DNA of 64,000 bases from Brevibacillus choshinensis (GCF_016811915.1 NZ_CP069127.1:4436001-4500000); one strand, 5' to 3'; shown: positions 1 through 7,753, numbered from the stretch's first letter. Notes: a model not told the origin generated them from the letters alone. Numbers and translations: made by a program.

Positions 1-282
1 CAGCCGCATAATGCGCATGAAGCGGGCCAAATAAAAATAATGATCCAATGGAATCATGGCGATCAGATCAAACCAGTTGCTGATGACAAACCTCTTCTTG
101 TCTTTGGCTCTCCACAAACGAATGAGGTACTCCACGACCAAAAAGACGATGAGAAAAAGGTCCACCTGGTTCATCAATTCGTCCGTCAGCAAGGGATGAA
201 CGGAAAAATCGGCTGACAAAAGGATCGCATAGGTAATTACGAGCATGATGACAAAGATTTCATACAACACGCGCCAAAACAC
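1..282 (-). CDS. Voltage-sensor-type ion channel, N-terminal part (cut by window edge)
   Basis: The first 94 codons of a membrane protein run off the left edge. I read a GTG start at 282 because GGGAGGAG lies five bases upstream. The visible protein has hydrophobic segments near residues 4-22 and 41-57, a basic loop, and a further pair. The last one carries arginines every third position (RFMRIMRL), the pattern of an S4 voltage sensor, so a potassium/ion-transport channel with an S1-S4 sensor is the best reading. The pore and selectivity filter would lie outside the window, so ion selectivity cannot be judged. It follows the DUF350 gene by 40 bases on the same strand and probably ends the same operon. 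Ion channels are known neighbours of YjfC/YjfL-type envelope genes. Confidence 0.6.
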   Translation of the reverse strand, partial: MFWRVLYEIFVIMLVITYAILLSADFSVHPLLTDELMNQVDLFLIVFLVVEYLIRLWRAKDKKRFVISNWFDLIAMIPLDHYFYLARFMRIMRL

Positions 283-322
283 AAAGACTCCTCCCGAGGG
301 CAAGCACCTGATGACCAGGTCT

Positions 323-760
323 TCAGTAGCTGATGAGTGCAGCCATCAGCAAACCTGCCGCGATGCTCAGCCTCGAAGCGAAGATCCCGACCGATACGTT
401 CCCGTTCGGAATTTCCGATACCACTTTAAATGGGGTGATCCATTCAAACAAATAGAAGACCAGCACTTGAAAAATCATCCCGACGACTCCCCAAATGGCG
501 AGATCCCACAGACTCACGGAATGATACACAGCAGAAGCAAGCACAATCGCAAGACCGATGATCTTCCCGCCCAAATCATGAGCGGCCGCTTTGGCTGCTG
601 CCATCTTCTTCGGATCGTCCGTCTGCGAGCCGTTCTTGATAAGCTCGAACTCCTTGTAAGGGGTCGTCAGTACGAAGACGAAAATGCCAATCGCTAAAAT
701 AGGAATCGTCACAACCAAATACGATAAAAAGTTCAGGATGTAACCAAATTGTGAATCCAC
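323..760 (-). CDS. DUF350 family membrane protein (YjfL-like)
   Basis: A 145-residue protein with four predicted membrane segments (about residues 8-30, 65-82, 84-105 and 122-143) and a short charged loop between the first two. The segment after the loop contains the GKIIGLAIVLAS-type stretch typical of DUF350 proteins, and the length matches that family. Its biochemical role is unknown. In E. coli the family member YjfL is encoded with YjfC, an ATP-grasp ligase, and YjfM, a lipoprotein. The same trio is seen here: the gene begins 19 bases after the ATP-grasp gene. An envelope-stress or membrane-modification role is inferred from context only. Confidence 0.8.
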   Translation of the reverse strand: MDSQFGYILNFLSYLVVTIPILAIGIFVFVLTTPYKEFELIKNGSQTDDPKKMAAAKAAAHDLGGKIIGLAIVLASAVYHSVSLWDLAIWGVVGMIFQVLVFYLFEWITPFKVVSEIPNGNVSVGIFASRLSIAAGLLMAALISY

Positions 761-779
761 GTCGTTCCCTCTCCTCTCG

Positions 780-2033
780 CTATCCTTTGATCCCTACCGG
801 CAAGTAGTAGGACATGTTGTTGGTAATGGGTCCTCCGACACGGGCGACGATCGCGGACGGCTCTCCTCCGATCAAAAAGGAGCCCCACAGCAATCTTCCG
901 TCATAGGCACCCGCTTCCGTGTTGACCGTTATTTTCGGAAGCTCCACCCGCTTTTGATAAATCATTTGCTGTTCCCAGTAGCTGTCCTCCTGATCTTTCT
1001 CCGCGATACCGCCATCCGCGTCAAATAGGACGACTCCTCCGCCCTCACGCCCAAACACAGGCTTGGTGACGTAGTCTGTCCGGCCCAAAAAACGGTTCTC
1101 GAAATAGGTCGGAAGCATGTACCTGGCTATGGTGTCGCGCTCCTCATCGTGAAAAAACTGACCCTGCTCGTGCAAATTCCAGATCAATGCCTGAAGGGCT
1201 TTGGTCTGAATCAGAAAAGCGCTCGGCGGGTTGATGATGGCGAGCTTGCGATCGGCTATGAGCGAGAGGACGTGAGCCCCTGTCTGGTAGCCTTCTTCGT
1301 CCTGCTCCTCAGCGAGCTTTTCCAAGGCGTGCAAGCGATAAAGCACATCGACGGGCTGCATCTCTTGACCGTCCAGCACGTACAGGCGATCGTTCCAGAC
1401 ACGCAGGTGTTCCAGCGGGGAAAACCTTGCCTGAAGACCTGACTCGCGCAGCAAATACAGTGTGGTTCCTTTGTCCTCTTCGTGCCAGTCCAGCGAACTG
1501 AACCAGATTTTCTCCGTCGGATATCCCCGCCGGCGGTAGGCTTCGATCACATTGCCAAAGGCACGCGCAAGCTGCGTGTTCATTCCCTCGTTGGGATCCT
1601 GACGATCAAAAAAGCGGCAGGCGCGCCCGTTTACGCAAAAGGCCTCTACAATCCCCGTAGGTGTATCGCTGTTGTATTCAAGCATTTTGAAGCCTTCATC
1701 GGTCTGGGCAAAATCAAAGCGCCCTATGATCGTGGGCATGTTCTGGGAAACGACGGTGCGGACTGCTGCCAGCGCCTGGCTTGGCACGCCCAATTCGAGA
1801 AGGAGTGCATCTTCTGCCTGCTGGAGCACCGGCACCACTTTCGCAAAAAGGCGGCCCAGCCTCTCGGTCGCATCTGCCAGCTCCCGGCGAAATTCCCGCG
1901 TAATGAGATGGATGTCAGCCAGGGCGTACTCTTCCCCGTACATCCTGTCCCACGTAAACACGCCTTCCTCGCGCATCGGACCGTACAGCTGCTCGCGGCT
2001 CGTCTTCATCGGATCTGCCATGTTCGCCGTCAC
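780..2033 (-). CDS. Glutathionylspermidine synthase-like ATP-grasp amidoligase (YjfC-like)
   Basis: A 417-residue protein with the signatures of the synthetase domain of glutathionylspermidine synthase. These are an arginine/aspartate pair followed by LEYNSDTPTG near residue 118, an ATP-grasp lysine with a glycine-rich loop (KPVFGREGGG) near residue 325, and a C-terminal block with GPITNNMSYY. There is no N-terminal amidase domain, so this is the short YjfC type rather than bifunctional Gss. The family forms an amide bond between a carboxylate and an amine using ATP; the true substrate is unknown for this branch. The start overlaps the stop of the lipoprotein gene by four bases (ATGA), showing translational coupling. 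It probably works with the DUF350 protein downstream. Confidence 0.82.
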   Translation of the reverse strand: MTANMADPMKTSREQLYGPMREEGVFTWDRMYGEEYALADIHLITREFRRELADATERLGRLFAKVVPVLQQAEDALLLELGVPSQALAAVRTVVSQNMPTIIGRFDFAQTDEGFKMLEYNSDTPTGIVEAFCVNGRACRFFDRQDPNEGMNTQLARAFGNVIEAYRRRGYPTEKIWFSSLDWHEEDKGTTLYLLRESGLQARFSPLEHLRVWNDRLYVLDGQEMQPVDVLYRLHALEKLAEEQDEEGYQTGAHVLSLIADRKLAIINPPSAFLIQTKALQALIWNLHEQGQFFHDEERDTIARYMLPTYFENRFLGRTDYVTKPVFGREGGGVVLFDADGGIAEKDQEDSYWEQQMIYQKRVELPKITVNTEAGAYDGRLLWGSFLIGGEPSAIVARVGGPITNNMSYYLPVGIKG

Positions 2034-2308
2034 CCCGAGCTTGATCCAGAGCTTCCAATGCCGCCCTTAGACCCACTGGTAAAACTGGAGGAGCCGGTAC
2101 TCACTCCAGAGGAACTGCTTTTGTACCTTTTGCTTCCATTGGAATAGTAGGTGGATGAACTCCCCCCGGATCCACCGCCGCCATCGTCACAATATCCATC
2201 ATTGTCCTGATCGTAGCAATCGTCATCATAGTCAGACGAACAACCGGTGACCGTCAATGTGGCAGCCACGAACAGCCCCACCATCTTGGCCGTCTTGGTT
2301 AGTGCCAT
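2030..2308 (-). CDS. Small Asp-rich and Ser/Gly-rich lipoprotein (YjfM-like position)
   Basis: A 92-residue predicted lipoprotein. A hydrophobic signal ends in the lipobox VTGC, with Cys23 as the lipidated residue. The mature part opens with an acidic stretch containing DQDNDGYCD, a D-x-D-x-D-G pattern like the calcium loop of EF-hand or thrombospondin type 3 repeats. Three cysteines follow within a few residues of the lipobox, then comes a low-complexity Ser/Gly/Tyr tail. E. coli YjfM (DUF1190) is also a lipoprotein with a Ser/Gly tail in the equivalent operon, so this may be a functional analogue; homology cannot be claimed from reading alone. It sits 11 bases after the preceding gene and overlaps the ATP-grasp gene by four. 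Confidence 0.65.
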   Translation of the reverse strand: MALTKTAKMVGLFVAATLTVTGCSSDYDDDCYDQDNDGYCDDGGGGSGGSSSTYYSNGSKRYKSSSSGVSTGSSSFTSGSKGGIGSSGSSSG

Positions 2309-2319
2309 TTTTCTTCCCC

Positions 2320-2766
2320 CTACACTGGCCGCGCGTAGTACACATACACGCGCCTGTCTTCATCGACTTCAGCAGATGTTTTCTCCCACTCGCGCCCATC
2401 CAGCAGCAGATAATCGCTTTGCAGATACAGCAAGGCGTCGTCATCGTCCTTGAAGTAGTACGTATGCACAAGCGGGTAGGTCATGGTCCCGTCCTTGTAC
2501 TCCCGCAGTTCCATCTGGATACTGCCCCAACGCGTAGAAGCGGTGTGGGAGTAGTCGATTGCCTGCTCATCCGTTGAGCGCTTCACGTAGATCACGTAGC
2601 AGCCAGGCTCGACCGCGCAGGACGTCTTTTCATAGACGACATGTCCTTTCACGAGATAATCGCAGGCAAATCGCAGGGAGACCTCATCTTTGTCAATTCG
2701 GTCGTAGTAAAAAAGGACCGGATAGCCGTTTTTTTCGTCTAGCCACCGGTATTCCAATCGTGCCAT
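2320..2766 (-). CDS. Hypothetical protein, first gene of the ATP-grasp/DUF350 operon
   Basis: A 148-residue soluble protein that I do not recognise. It has no signal peptide or membrane segment. It looks beta-rich, with alternating aromatic and hydrophobic residues, and has an acidic DDDD run near residue 105 and many tyrosines toward the C-terminus. The start is preceded by GAGGTGGAGTGA. It is the first gene after a plausible sigma-A promoter and is packed 11 bases before the lipoprotein gene, so it is probably a working part of the module. A cytosolic partner of the ligase is one possibility. Confidence 0.6.
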   Translation of the reverse strand: MARLEYRWLDEKNGYPVLFYYDRIDKDEVSLRFACDYLVKGHVVYEKTSCAVEPGCYVIYVKRSTDEQAIDYSHTASTRWGSIQMELREYKDGTMTYPLVHTYYFKDDDDALLYLQSDYLLLDGREWEKTSAEVDEDRRVYVYYARPV

Positions 2767-2786
2767 TCACTCCACCTCAACTTCCC

Positions 2787-2814
2787 ATCATACAGACTAT
2801 CAATTTATACGCAA
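2787..2814 (-). promoter_or_regulatory. Candidate sigma-A promoter of the ATP-grasp/DUF350 operon
   Basis: On the minus strand, TTGCGT (2814-2809) and TATGAT (2792-2787) are separated by 16 bases. The -10 box lies about 20 bases upstream of the first start codon. The -35 box matches three or four of six consensus positions. Confidence 0.45.
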
Positions 2815-2843
2815 AAGGGAAATAATGGTTTCTCGAATAGGAA

Positions 2844-2881
2844 CAAAAAACGGCAGTCCAGCAAACGGATTGCTGCTGCCG
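2844..2881 (-). terminator. Intrinsic terminator after the inositol monophosphatase gene
   Basis: On the minus strand, GGCAGCAGCA and TGCTGgaCTGCC form an imperfect stem followed by TTTTTT. It lies directly downstream of the phosphatase stop codon. Confidence 0.7.
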
Positions 2882-2887
2882 GGGGCT

Positions 2888-3667
2888 TTACGCTTCCTGA
2901 ATCAAATCGCGAACCGTCTCATGCAAATGCCCGTTGCTCGCAAGCAGCGAACGGAAGGACTCCTGGTGGAACGGCTCGTGCTTGTACGGCTCGCCCTGCC
3001 AGTCTGTGATGGTCGCACCGGCTTCCTTTGCAATGACGATTCCTGCTGCCACATCCATGATGCCCGAGCGCTGCATGACGATGTAGTCCAGCCAGCCGTT
3101 CGCGAGCAGGCACCAGTCGAGAGCCGGTGCCACGTTCCGCAGCAGACGCTTGGTATGGATCATAAAGGGCTTGGTAAAATCCAGCTCCTGTTCTTTTGTC
3201 ACCGTATTTCTCCCGCGGATATAGGTGCCCACTGCCCGGGTCAGATCGGTGCGGTCATTAATGGAGATGCGCTTGCCGTTCAAATAGGCGCCCTTCCCTT
3301 TTTCTGCCCAAAACATTTGGCCTGCTACCGGATTGTACACGACCCCGAGCACCAGCTCTCCCTTGTGCTGAAGGGCAATAGAAATAGAAAAGTAAGGAAA
3401 TCCAATGAAATAGTTATTCGTCCCATCCAGCGGATCGACTATCCACATATATTCCTCTTCTCGGGACACCATCCCCACTTCTTCGGAGTAAATGGTATGA
3501 GTCGGGAAATGGCGGTGGATCACCTCGATGATCCGTCGCTCGCTTTCCTTGTCTTCTGGCAATTTCACGTCATTGTGCAGTTCTTCGTCCGGCACGAGCT
3601 GCTCCAGGAATCGTTCTCTCAAATACGCTCCCGCTACGCTTGCAGCCTCTTTTGCGATCTCCAGCAT
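2888..3667 (-). CDS. Inositol monophosphatase family protein
   Basis: A 259-residue phosphatase of the IMPase/FIG superfamily, which hydrolyses phosphate monoesters with magnesium ions. Metal ligands are visible: SEE at residues 61-63, and DPLDGTNNY starting at Asp78 with Asp81 and Thr83. The third motif, normally WDxAAG, reads MDVAAG around Asp205. The catalytic aspartate is kept, but the usual tryptophan before it is replaced by methionine. Length and order of motifs match the family. The true substrate could be inositol phosphate, histidinol phosphate, NADP or PAP; none can be chosen from sequence. It is single, with its own terminator. Confidence 0.85.
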   Translation of the reverse strand: MLEIAKEAASVAGAYLRERFLEQLVPDEELHNDVKLPEDKESERRIIEVIHRHFPTHTIYSEEVGMVSREEEYMWIVDPLDGTNNYFIGFPYFSISIALQHKGELVLGVVYNPVAGQMFWAEKGKGAYLNGKRISINDRTDLTRAVGTYIRGRNTVTKEQELDFTKPFMIHTKRLLRNVAPALDWCLLANGWLDYIVMQRSGIMDVAAGIVIAKEAGATITDWQGEPYKHEPFHQESFRSLLASNGHLHETVRDLIQEA

Positions 3668-3782
3668 CGTCTTCCATCTCCTTCATTTCTCTGATGTACC
3701 ATTGATTTCACTTGCACTCTTGTCTGCACCCTGCCTATGATAGAGAGACACCCGATCCGACTATTGAGACAGGAGGGGAAAA

Positions 3783-4160
3783 ATGAACAGCGACTTTATT
3801 CGTCTAAAGAATATGGAAGGCGAATTGAAATTCACCCAGATGAACCATAGTCTCGGTTGCTCAGTCACAAGCAAGGAGCTGGTATTCTTCAAGCCGCACA
3901 TGACATACCACCTGTTCTTGCACGACATCGTCAGCATGGTCCCGGTCAAGCTGGACACAGCTCCCGTATCCTTTCGATATCAAAGCGAAACGATCCATTC
4001 GACCTTTGGCTCCGATTATTACAAGCTGTCAGTGAAGTGGGCACGCATCGTTTCCCGTTCCGGGATCGTCGAGAGGGAGAACATGGAGTTCATCGTGCCA
4101 CTCTCTTCCAAAGTGCTGTCGTACATCTCTCAATACAGCGGGCTTGTTTCCATTAAATGA
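3783..4160 (+). CDS. Hypothetical protein, 125 aa
   Basis: A 125-residue soluble protein with no motif I recognise. It has no signal peptide and no membrane helix, and alternating hydrophobic residues suggest a small beta-rich domain. The start is well supported by AGGAGGGG five bases upstream. It is a single gene between the divergent phosphatase and a convergent thioesterase, closed by a bidirectional terminator 19 bases after its stop. Confidence 0.7.
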   Translation: MNSDFIRLKNMEGELKFTQMNHSLGCSVTSKELVFFKPHMTYHLFLHDIVSMVPVKLDTAPVSFRYQSETIHSTFGSDYYKLSVKWARIVSRSGIVERENMEFIVPLSSKVLSYISQYSGLVSIK

Positions 4161-4178
4161 GCGGGCCCGCACACATCG

Positions 4179-4217
4179 AAAAACCTCTGATCACGCATGC
4201 CGTGCCAAGAGGTTTTT
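4179..4217. terminator. Bidirectional intrinsic terminator
   Basis: A perfect ten-base stem AAAAACCTCT / AGAGGTTTTT with a 19-base loop. The A run and T run allow use from both strands; it serves the convergent hypothetical gene and thioesterase gene. Confidence 0.75.
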
Positions 4218-4222
4218 CCTTT

Positions 4223-4693
4223 TCACCGCTTGCGCACAATAAACGTCCCTGTTCCATGGGCAATCCGTTTGTTCCGATCGTCGTAGACGCTGCTCTCCAT
4301 CACGACCAGCGTCTGTCCGCGGTGGAGGAAAGTCGCCTCCGCTCGCAGCGTTTCCCCTCTGCCTGGGCGCAAGTAGTTGATCTTCAGCTCCGTCGTCACC
4401 GCATATTCTTCGGGCGGGAGCGAACGGTTAATCAGCGAGCCCATCACCGAATCGATGAGTGTTGCCAAAATGCCGCCGTGAACAGCCCCTCCGGAATTGT
4501 GCATGAACACGGTGAGGGGAATTTCAAAGCGATAGGTGCGTTCATCGACGAACTCCCCTTGCAAGCCCAGAAAACCCGACAGAAAGGCGCTTTTCCGCTC
4601 CCGGCGCTGGCGAATGGACGAAAGGGCAAGCTGCAGGATTTGCTGCTCCTCTTCACTGCCTTCCTCGCAAATGTTTTTTAATTCCTCTATCAT
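4223..4693 (-). CDS. PaaI-type hotdog-fold thioesterase
   Basis: A 156-residue single-domain hotdog protein. The stretch NSGGAVHGGILATLIDSVMG near residue 65 is the PaaI/YdiI-type active-site helix, with HGG and the acidic residue in DSVMG. A later strand ends with GTGTFIVRKR, as is typical. Such enzymes hydrolyse acyl-CoA thioesters, often aromatic ones. The frame is open further upstream, but I chose the ATG at 4693 because TTGGAGTG lies eight bases before it and the family's fold starts soon after. It is a monocistronic gene; its substrate is not predictable. Confidence 0.8.
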   Translation of the reverse strand: MIEELKNICEEGSEEEQQILQLALSSIRQRRERKSAFLSGFLGLQGEFVDERTYRFEIPLTVFMHNSGGAVHGGILATLIDSVMGSLINRSLPPEEYAVTTELKINYLRPGRGETLRAEATFLHRGQTLVVMESSVYDDRNKRIAHGTGTFIVRKR

Positions 4694-4764
4694 TTTGTTC
4701 ACTCCAACGTAAAAATTTTCGATTCCTCTATTGTAGCCCAAACGAGTTGGAAATTCTATTCTGC

Positions 4765-4824
4765 CCGTGATTATCACGGTCGTGAGCGGTGTTGCCCGCG
4801 GGCAACTCTGAACGAATGTTCAGA
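4765..4824. promoter_or_regulatory. Three adjacent perfect dyads upstream of ilvD
   Basis: Three inverted repeats lie side by side: CCGTGATTATCACGG (4765-4779), GTTGCCCGCGGGCAAC (4791-4806) and TCTGAACGAATGTTCAGA (4807-4824). The last contains GAAC-N4-GTTC, the core of the Gram-positive LexA box. A weak promoter (TTGTTT at 4834, TAAGAT at 4858, spacer 18) follows directly, so these may be operators for ilvD. They could also act on the divergent thioesterase gene. Confidence 0.5.
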
Positions 4825-4914
4825 CTTTTACGGTTGTTTCTATTAATAAAAAAGTGATAAGATAGTTCAAAACCAAAAGACAGGCATCATCTATATGGAA
4901 GGGAGATTTTTCAA

Positions 4915-6591
4915 TTGGCCAGACAACGCAGTGATATGATCAAAAAAGGTTTCGACCGAGCGCCACACCGCAGCTTGCTGCGCGCAGCCGGCGTAAAAGA
5001 CGAGGATTTCGATAAACCGTTTATTGCGATCTGCAACTCCTACATTGACATCATTCCGGGTCACGTGCACTTGCAAGAATTCGGAAAAATCGTAAAAGAA
5101 GCGGTTCGTGCAGCAGGCATGGTGCCGTTTGAATTCAATACAATCGGCGTAGATGACGGAATCGCGATGGGCCACATCGGGATGCGCTACTCCCTCCCCA
5201 GCCGCGAAATCATCGCGGACAGCTTGGAAACCGTAGTAGCCGCCCACTGGTTCGACGGGATGATCTGTATCCCGAACTGTGACAAAATCACGCCTGGCAT
5301 GATCATGGGTGCCCTGCGCGTCAACATTCCGACCGTATTCGTCACCGGCGGCCCGATGAAAGCAGGCAAAACCAGCGACGGTCGTTCCATCTCCCTGTCC
5401 TCTGTATTCGAAGGGGTAGGCGCGCACCAAGCAGGTCTGATCGACGACAAGCAGCTGCAAGAGCTGGAGCAATACGGCTGTCCGACTTGCGGTTCCTGTT
5501 CCGGCATGTTCACCGCCAACTCGATGAACTGCCTCCTGGAAGCCATCGGTCTGGCCCTCCCAGGCAACGGTACGGTTCTCGCCGTTTCCCCAGAGCGCAA
5601 AGAACTGGTGAAATCCTCTGCTGAAAAATTGAAGCATCTGATCGAGCAAGACATCAAGCCTCGCGACATCGTGACTCTCGAAGCGATCGACGACGCATTC
5701 GCTCTGGACATGGCGATGGGCGGTTCTACCAATACCGTTCTCCATACACTGGCGATCGCTCAAGAAGCCGGCTTTGAATATCCAATCGAACGCATCAACG
5801 AAGTAGCAAAACGCGTTCCTCATATTTGCAAGCTGGCTCCATCCTCTGACTACCACATCGAGGATTGCCATGAAGCAGGCGGCGTTTCTGCCGTACTGAA
5901 GGAAATCTCCCGCAAACCCGGTGCGATCCACCCTGATCGCATCACCGTAACCGGTAAAACCTTGGCAGAAAATATCGCGGAGGCAGAAATCAAAGACGAC
6001 AAAGTCATCCGTCGTCTGGAAAACCCATACAGCGAATCTGGCGGACTGTCTGTTCTGTTCGGCAACCTGGCTGAGAAAGGCTCCATCATCAAAACCGGTG
6101 GCGTCGATCCTTCCATCAAACGCCATGAAGGTCCAGCGATCTGCTTCGATTCTCAGGAAGAAGCCCTGGAAGGCATCGCTTCCGGTAAAATCAAACCGGG
6201 CCATGTCGTGGTCATCCGCTACGAAGGACCAAAAGGCGGTCCAGGTATGCCGGAAATGCTGGCTCCTACCTCGCAGATCGTGGGTATGGGACTCGGTAAG
6301 GAAGTTGCCCTCGTCACAGACGGACGCTTCTCCGGTGCATCCCGCGGAATCAGTATCGGTCACGTGTCCCCTGAAGCTGCGGAAGGCGGCCCGATCGCTT
6401 TCGTGCAGGACGGAGACATCATCTCGATCGACCTCGAAGAGCGTTCGATCCAGCTGCATGTAGACGATGCGGAATTGGCTCGCCGTGCAGAAGGCTGGCA
6501 GGAATTTGAACCGAAAGTGAAAACCGGTTACCTGGCTCGCTACTCCAAAATGGTTACCAATGCGAGCAACGGCGCTGTGTTGAAAATCTAA
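4915..6591 (+). CDS. ilvD: Dihydroxy-acid dehydratase
   Basis: A 558-residue enzyme of the IlvD/Edd family that converts 2,3-dihydroxy-3-methylvalerate or -isovalerate to the 2-keto acid in isoleucine and valine synthesis. Iron-sulfur cluster cysteines are visible in CNSY near residue 38, NCDKITPGM near 122 and CPTCGSCSGMF near 192. The C-terminal GRFSGASRGISIGHVSPEA block is present. The length equals that of Bacillus IlvD. The start is TTG at 4915 with AAGGGAG about ten bases before it; the next ATG lies inside the conserved N-terminus, so TTG is preferred. The gene stands alone, apart from any ilvBNC-leu operon, with a strong terminator behind it. Confidence 0.95.
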   Translation: MARQRSDMIKKGFDRAPHRSLLRAAGVKDEDFDKPFIAICNSYIDIIPGHVHLQEFGKIVKEAVRAAGMVPFEFNTIGVDDGIAMGHIGMRYSLPSREIIADSLETVVAAHWFDGMICIPNCDKITPGMIMGALRVNIPTVFVTGGPMKAGKTSDGRSISLSSVFEGVGAHQAGLIDDKQLQELEQYGCPTCGSCSGMFTANSMNCLLEAIGLALPGNGTVLAVSPERKELVKSSAEKLKHLIEQDIKPRDIVTLEAIDDAFALDMAMGGSTNTVLHTLAIAQEAGFEYPIERINEVAKRVPHICKLAPSSDYHIEDCHEAGGVSAVLKEISRKPGAIHPDRITVTGKTLAENIAEAEIKDDKVIRRLENPYSESGGLSVLFGNLAEKGSIIKTGGVDPSIKRHEGPAICFDSQEEALEGIASGKIKPGHVVVIRYEGPKGGPGMPEMLAPTSQIVGMGLGKEVALVTDGRFSGASRGISIGHVSPEAAEGGPIAFVQDGDIISIDLEERSIQLHVDDAELARRAEGWQEFEPKVKTGYLARYSKMVTNASNGAVLKI

Positions 6592-6621
6592 TAGAAGAGA
6601 GCATATCCTCTCTAGCAAACG

Positions 6622-6650
6622 AACCCCCTTACGCACTGTAAGGGGGTTTT
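6622..6650 (+). terminator. Intrinsic terminator of ilvD
   Basis: An eleven-base perfect stem AACCCCCTTAC / GTAAGGGGGTT with a five-base loop and a T run, 30 bases after the stop codon. Confidence 0.85.
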
Positions 6651-6777
6651 GCCGTCCGACTGTTTCGTTACATCGCCAGGATCCTACACCTGCGAGACAT
6701 AGCACGATCTAAAGCCTCAGGGAAGGTCTACGCGTGCAGATTGAAATGACAGCCGTTTTGTAAGGAAGGATAAAAAA

Positions 6778-6839
6778 TGCACCCCCTGAAGTTCATCGGT
6801 GAACCACGGGGTTTTCCAATGTCTACTTTAAGGGGTGCA
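6778..6839. repeat. Inverted repeat flanking a 46-base core, MITE- or IS-end-like
   Basis: TGCACCCC (6778-6785) is repeated inverted as GGGGTGCA (6832-6839). It lies between the ilvD terminator and a small minus-strand reading frame. There is no transposase and no obvious target duplication. It could be a remnant element or a regulatory hairpin. Confidence 0.3.
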
Positions 6840-6841
6840 CA

Positions 6842-6964
6842 TCAAAATGCCGCGACTCGATTTAACATGCTTTTCTTGTTTCGATGAATCAATGTGATGG
6901 CCATATAAAAAAAGAAATATGTAGGCAGTAGAATGGCTAAGAAATCCATAAAAAGATCGTTCAT
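6842..6964 (-). CDS. Possible small membrane peptide, 40 aa (or remnant)
   Basis: The minus strand encodes 40 residues starting MNDLFMDFLAILL, with one strongly hydrophobic helix (about residues 4-26) and a basic end (HRNKKS). The same frame stays open for some 20 codons upstream (ending in GNTIGYVR), which suggests the tail of a longer, decayed membrane protein as an alternative. No clear ribosome binding site is seen. I cannot assign a family. Confidence 0.3.
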   Translation of the reverse strand: MNDLFMDFLAILLPTYFFFYMAITLIHRNKKSMLNRVAAF

Positions 6965-7126
6965 GCGCACGTACCCTATCGTGTTCCCTATTGAATTGAT
7001 CCAGGTCAAAATTCACCAAAATCTACATCTATTATAGCTTGTATTAGCAATGATTTACCTGGATAAAATCCCCAACGAGATTCATCATTCCACTTGCCAT
7101 TTAGGAGACGTTCCTGTAACTTTCTC

Positions 7127-7170
7127 ACAAAAAAAGGAAGCTCCCTTTCTATCAACCGGGAACTTCCTAG
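7127..7170 (-). terminator. Intrinsic terminator after the NlpC/P60 gene
   Basis: On the minus strand AGGAAGTTCCC and GGGAGCTTCCT form an eleven-base stem with one mismatch, followed by a T run. It lies about 80 bases after the gene's stop. Confidence 0.65.
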
Positions 7171-7252
7171 GATTTACAAGATTTACTTTCTTCCCCTTCG
7201 CAACTAATGCGAAAGAAATACGTATAAGTAAGTAGAGAGCCAGACGAGATGG

Positions 7253-7753
7253 TTACAACATGCGGCGTGCGGAAACGAAGCGTTTTTCCCAGGACGTCCC
7301 TTTAAACGCCGAATACGTCACACCCGGTTTCCCGTACGTATGAAGAATCCTATTGTTTCCTGCATAAATGGCTACGTGCGTGATCCGCTTGTTGGTCGTG
7401 GTCTTGCTCGCTTTAAAGAAAATCAAATCTCCCTTTTTCAAATTACTCTTGGAGACACTGATACCTTTTTTCGCTTGATCGCGGGATGTGCGCGGCAAGG
7501 ATTTGCCTACCGCCACTTTGAATACACGTTGGGTAAAGGAAGAGCAATCAAATACTCTTGTCGTACTGCTGCTCGCCCCAAATTTATAAGGTGTGCCTAA
7601 GTATTTATTCCCAGTGCTGATGACTTTGTCAGCTTTGGCTTGCGTCCAAGCTGCGTGTGCCACATTTTGTTCTCCTGGAAGCGGAGCTGCGATGGCTGTG
7701 AATCCGATTGCGAGACCCATCATTACCCCGATTAATCCTTTATGTAGTTTCAT
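7253..7753 (-). CDS. Secreted NlpC/P60 cell-wall endopeptidase
   Basis: A 166-residue secreted cysteine peptidase with one NlpC/P60 domain. A signal peptide ends near AHA-AW (residue 35). The catalytic cysteine is Cys70 in FDCSSF, the histidine is His126 in THVAIY, and the third polar residue is His138 in LHTYGK. It should cut gamma-D-Glu-diaminopimelate bonds in peptidoglycan. There is no LysM or SH3 wall-binding domain. I chose the second ATG (7753) because AGGGAGG sits nine bases before it; the first ATG abuts that site. It has its own terminator and a long upstream region. The IseA-like protein at 26063 is a possible inhibitor of this enzyme class. Confidence 0.9.
   Translation of the reverse strand: MKLHKGLIGVMMGLAIGFTAIAAPLPGEQNVAHAAWTQAKADKVISTGNKYLGTPYKFGASSSTTRVFDCSSFTQRVFKVAVGKSLPRTSRDQAKKGISVSKSNLKKGDLIFFKASKTTTNKRITHVAIYAGNNRILHTYGKPGVTYSAFKGTSWEKRFVSARRML

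Noticed and set aside
4891..6705. A 604-codon frame on the minus strand opposite ilvD
   Set aside because: It is a mirror of the GC-biased third positions of ilvD; its translation has no protein character and ilvD is beyond doubt.
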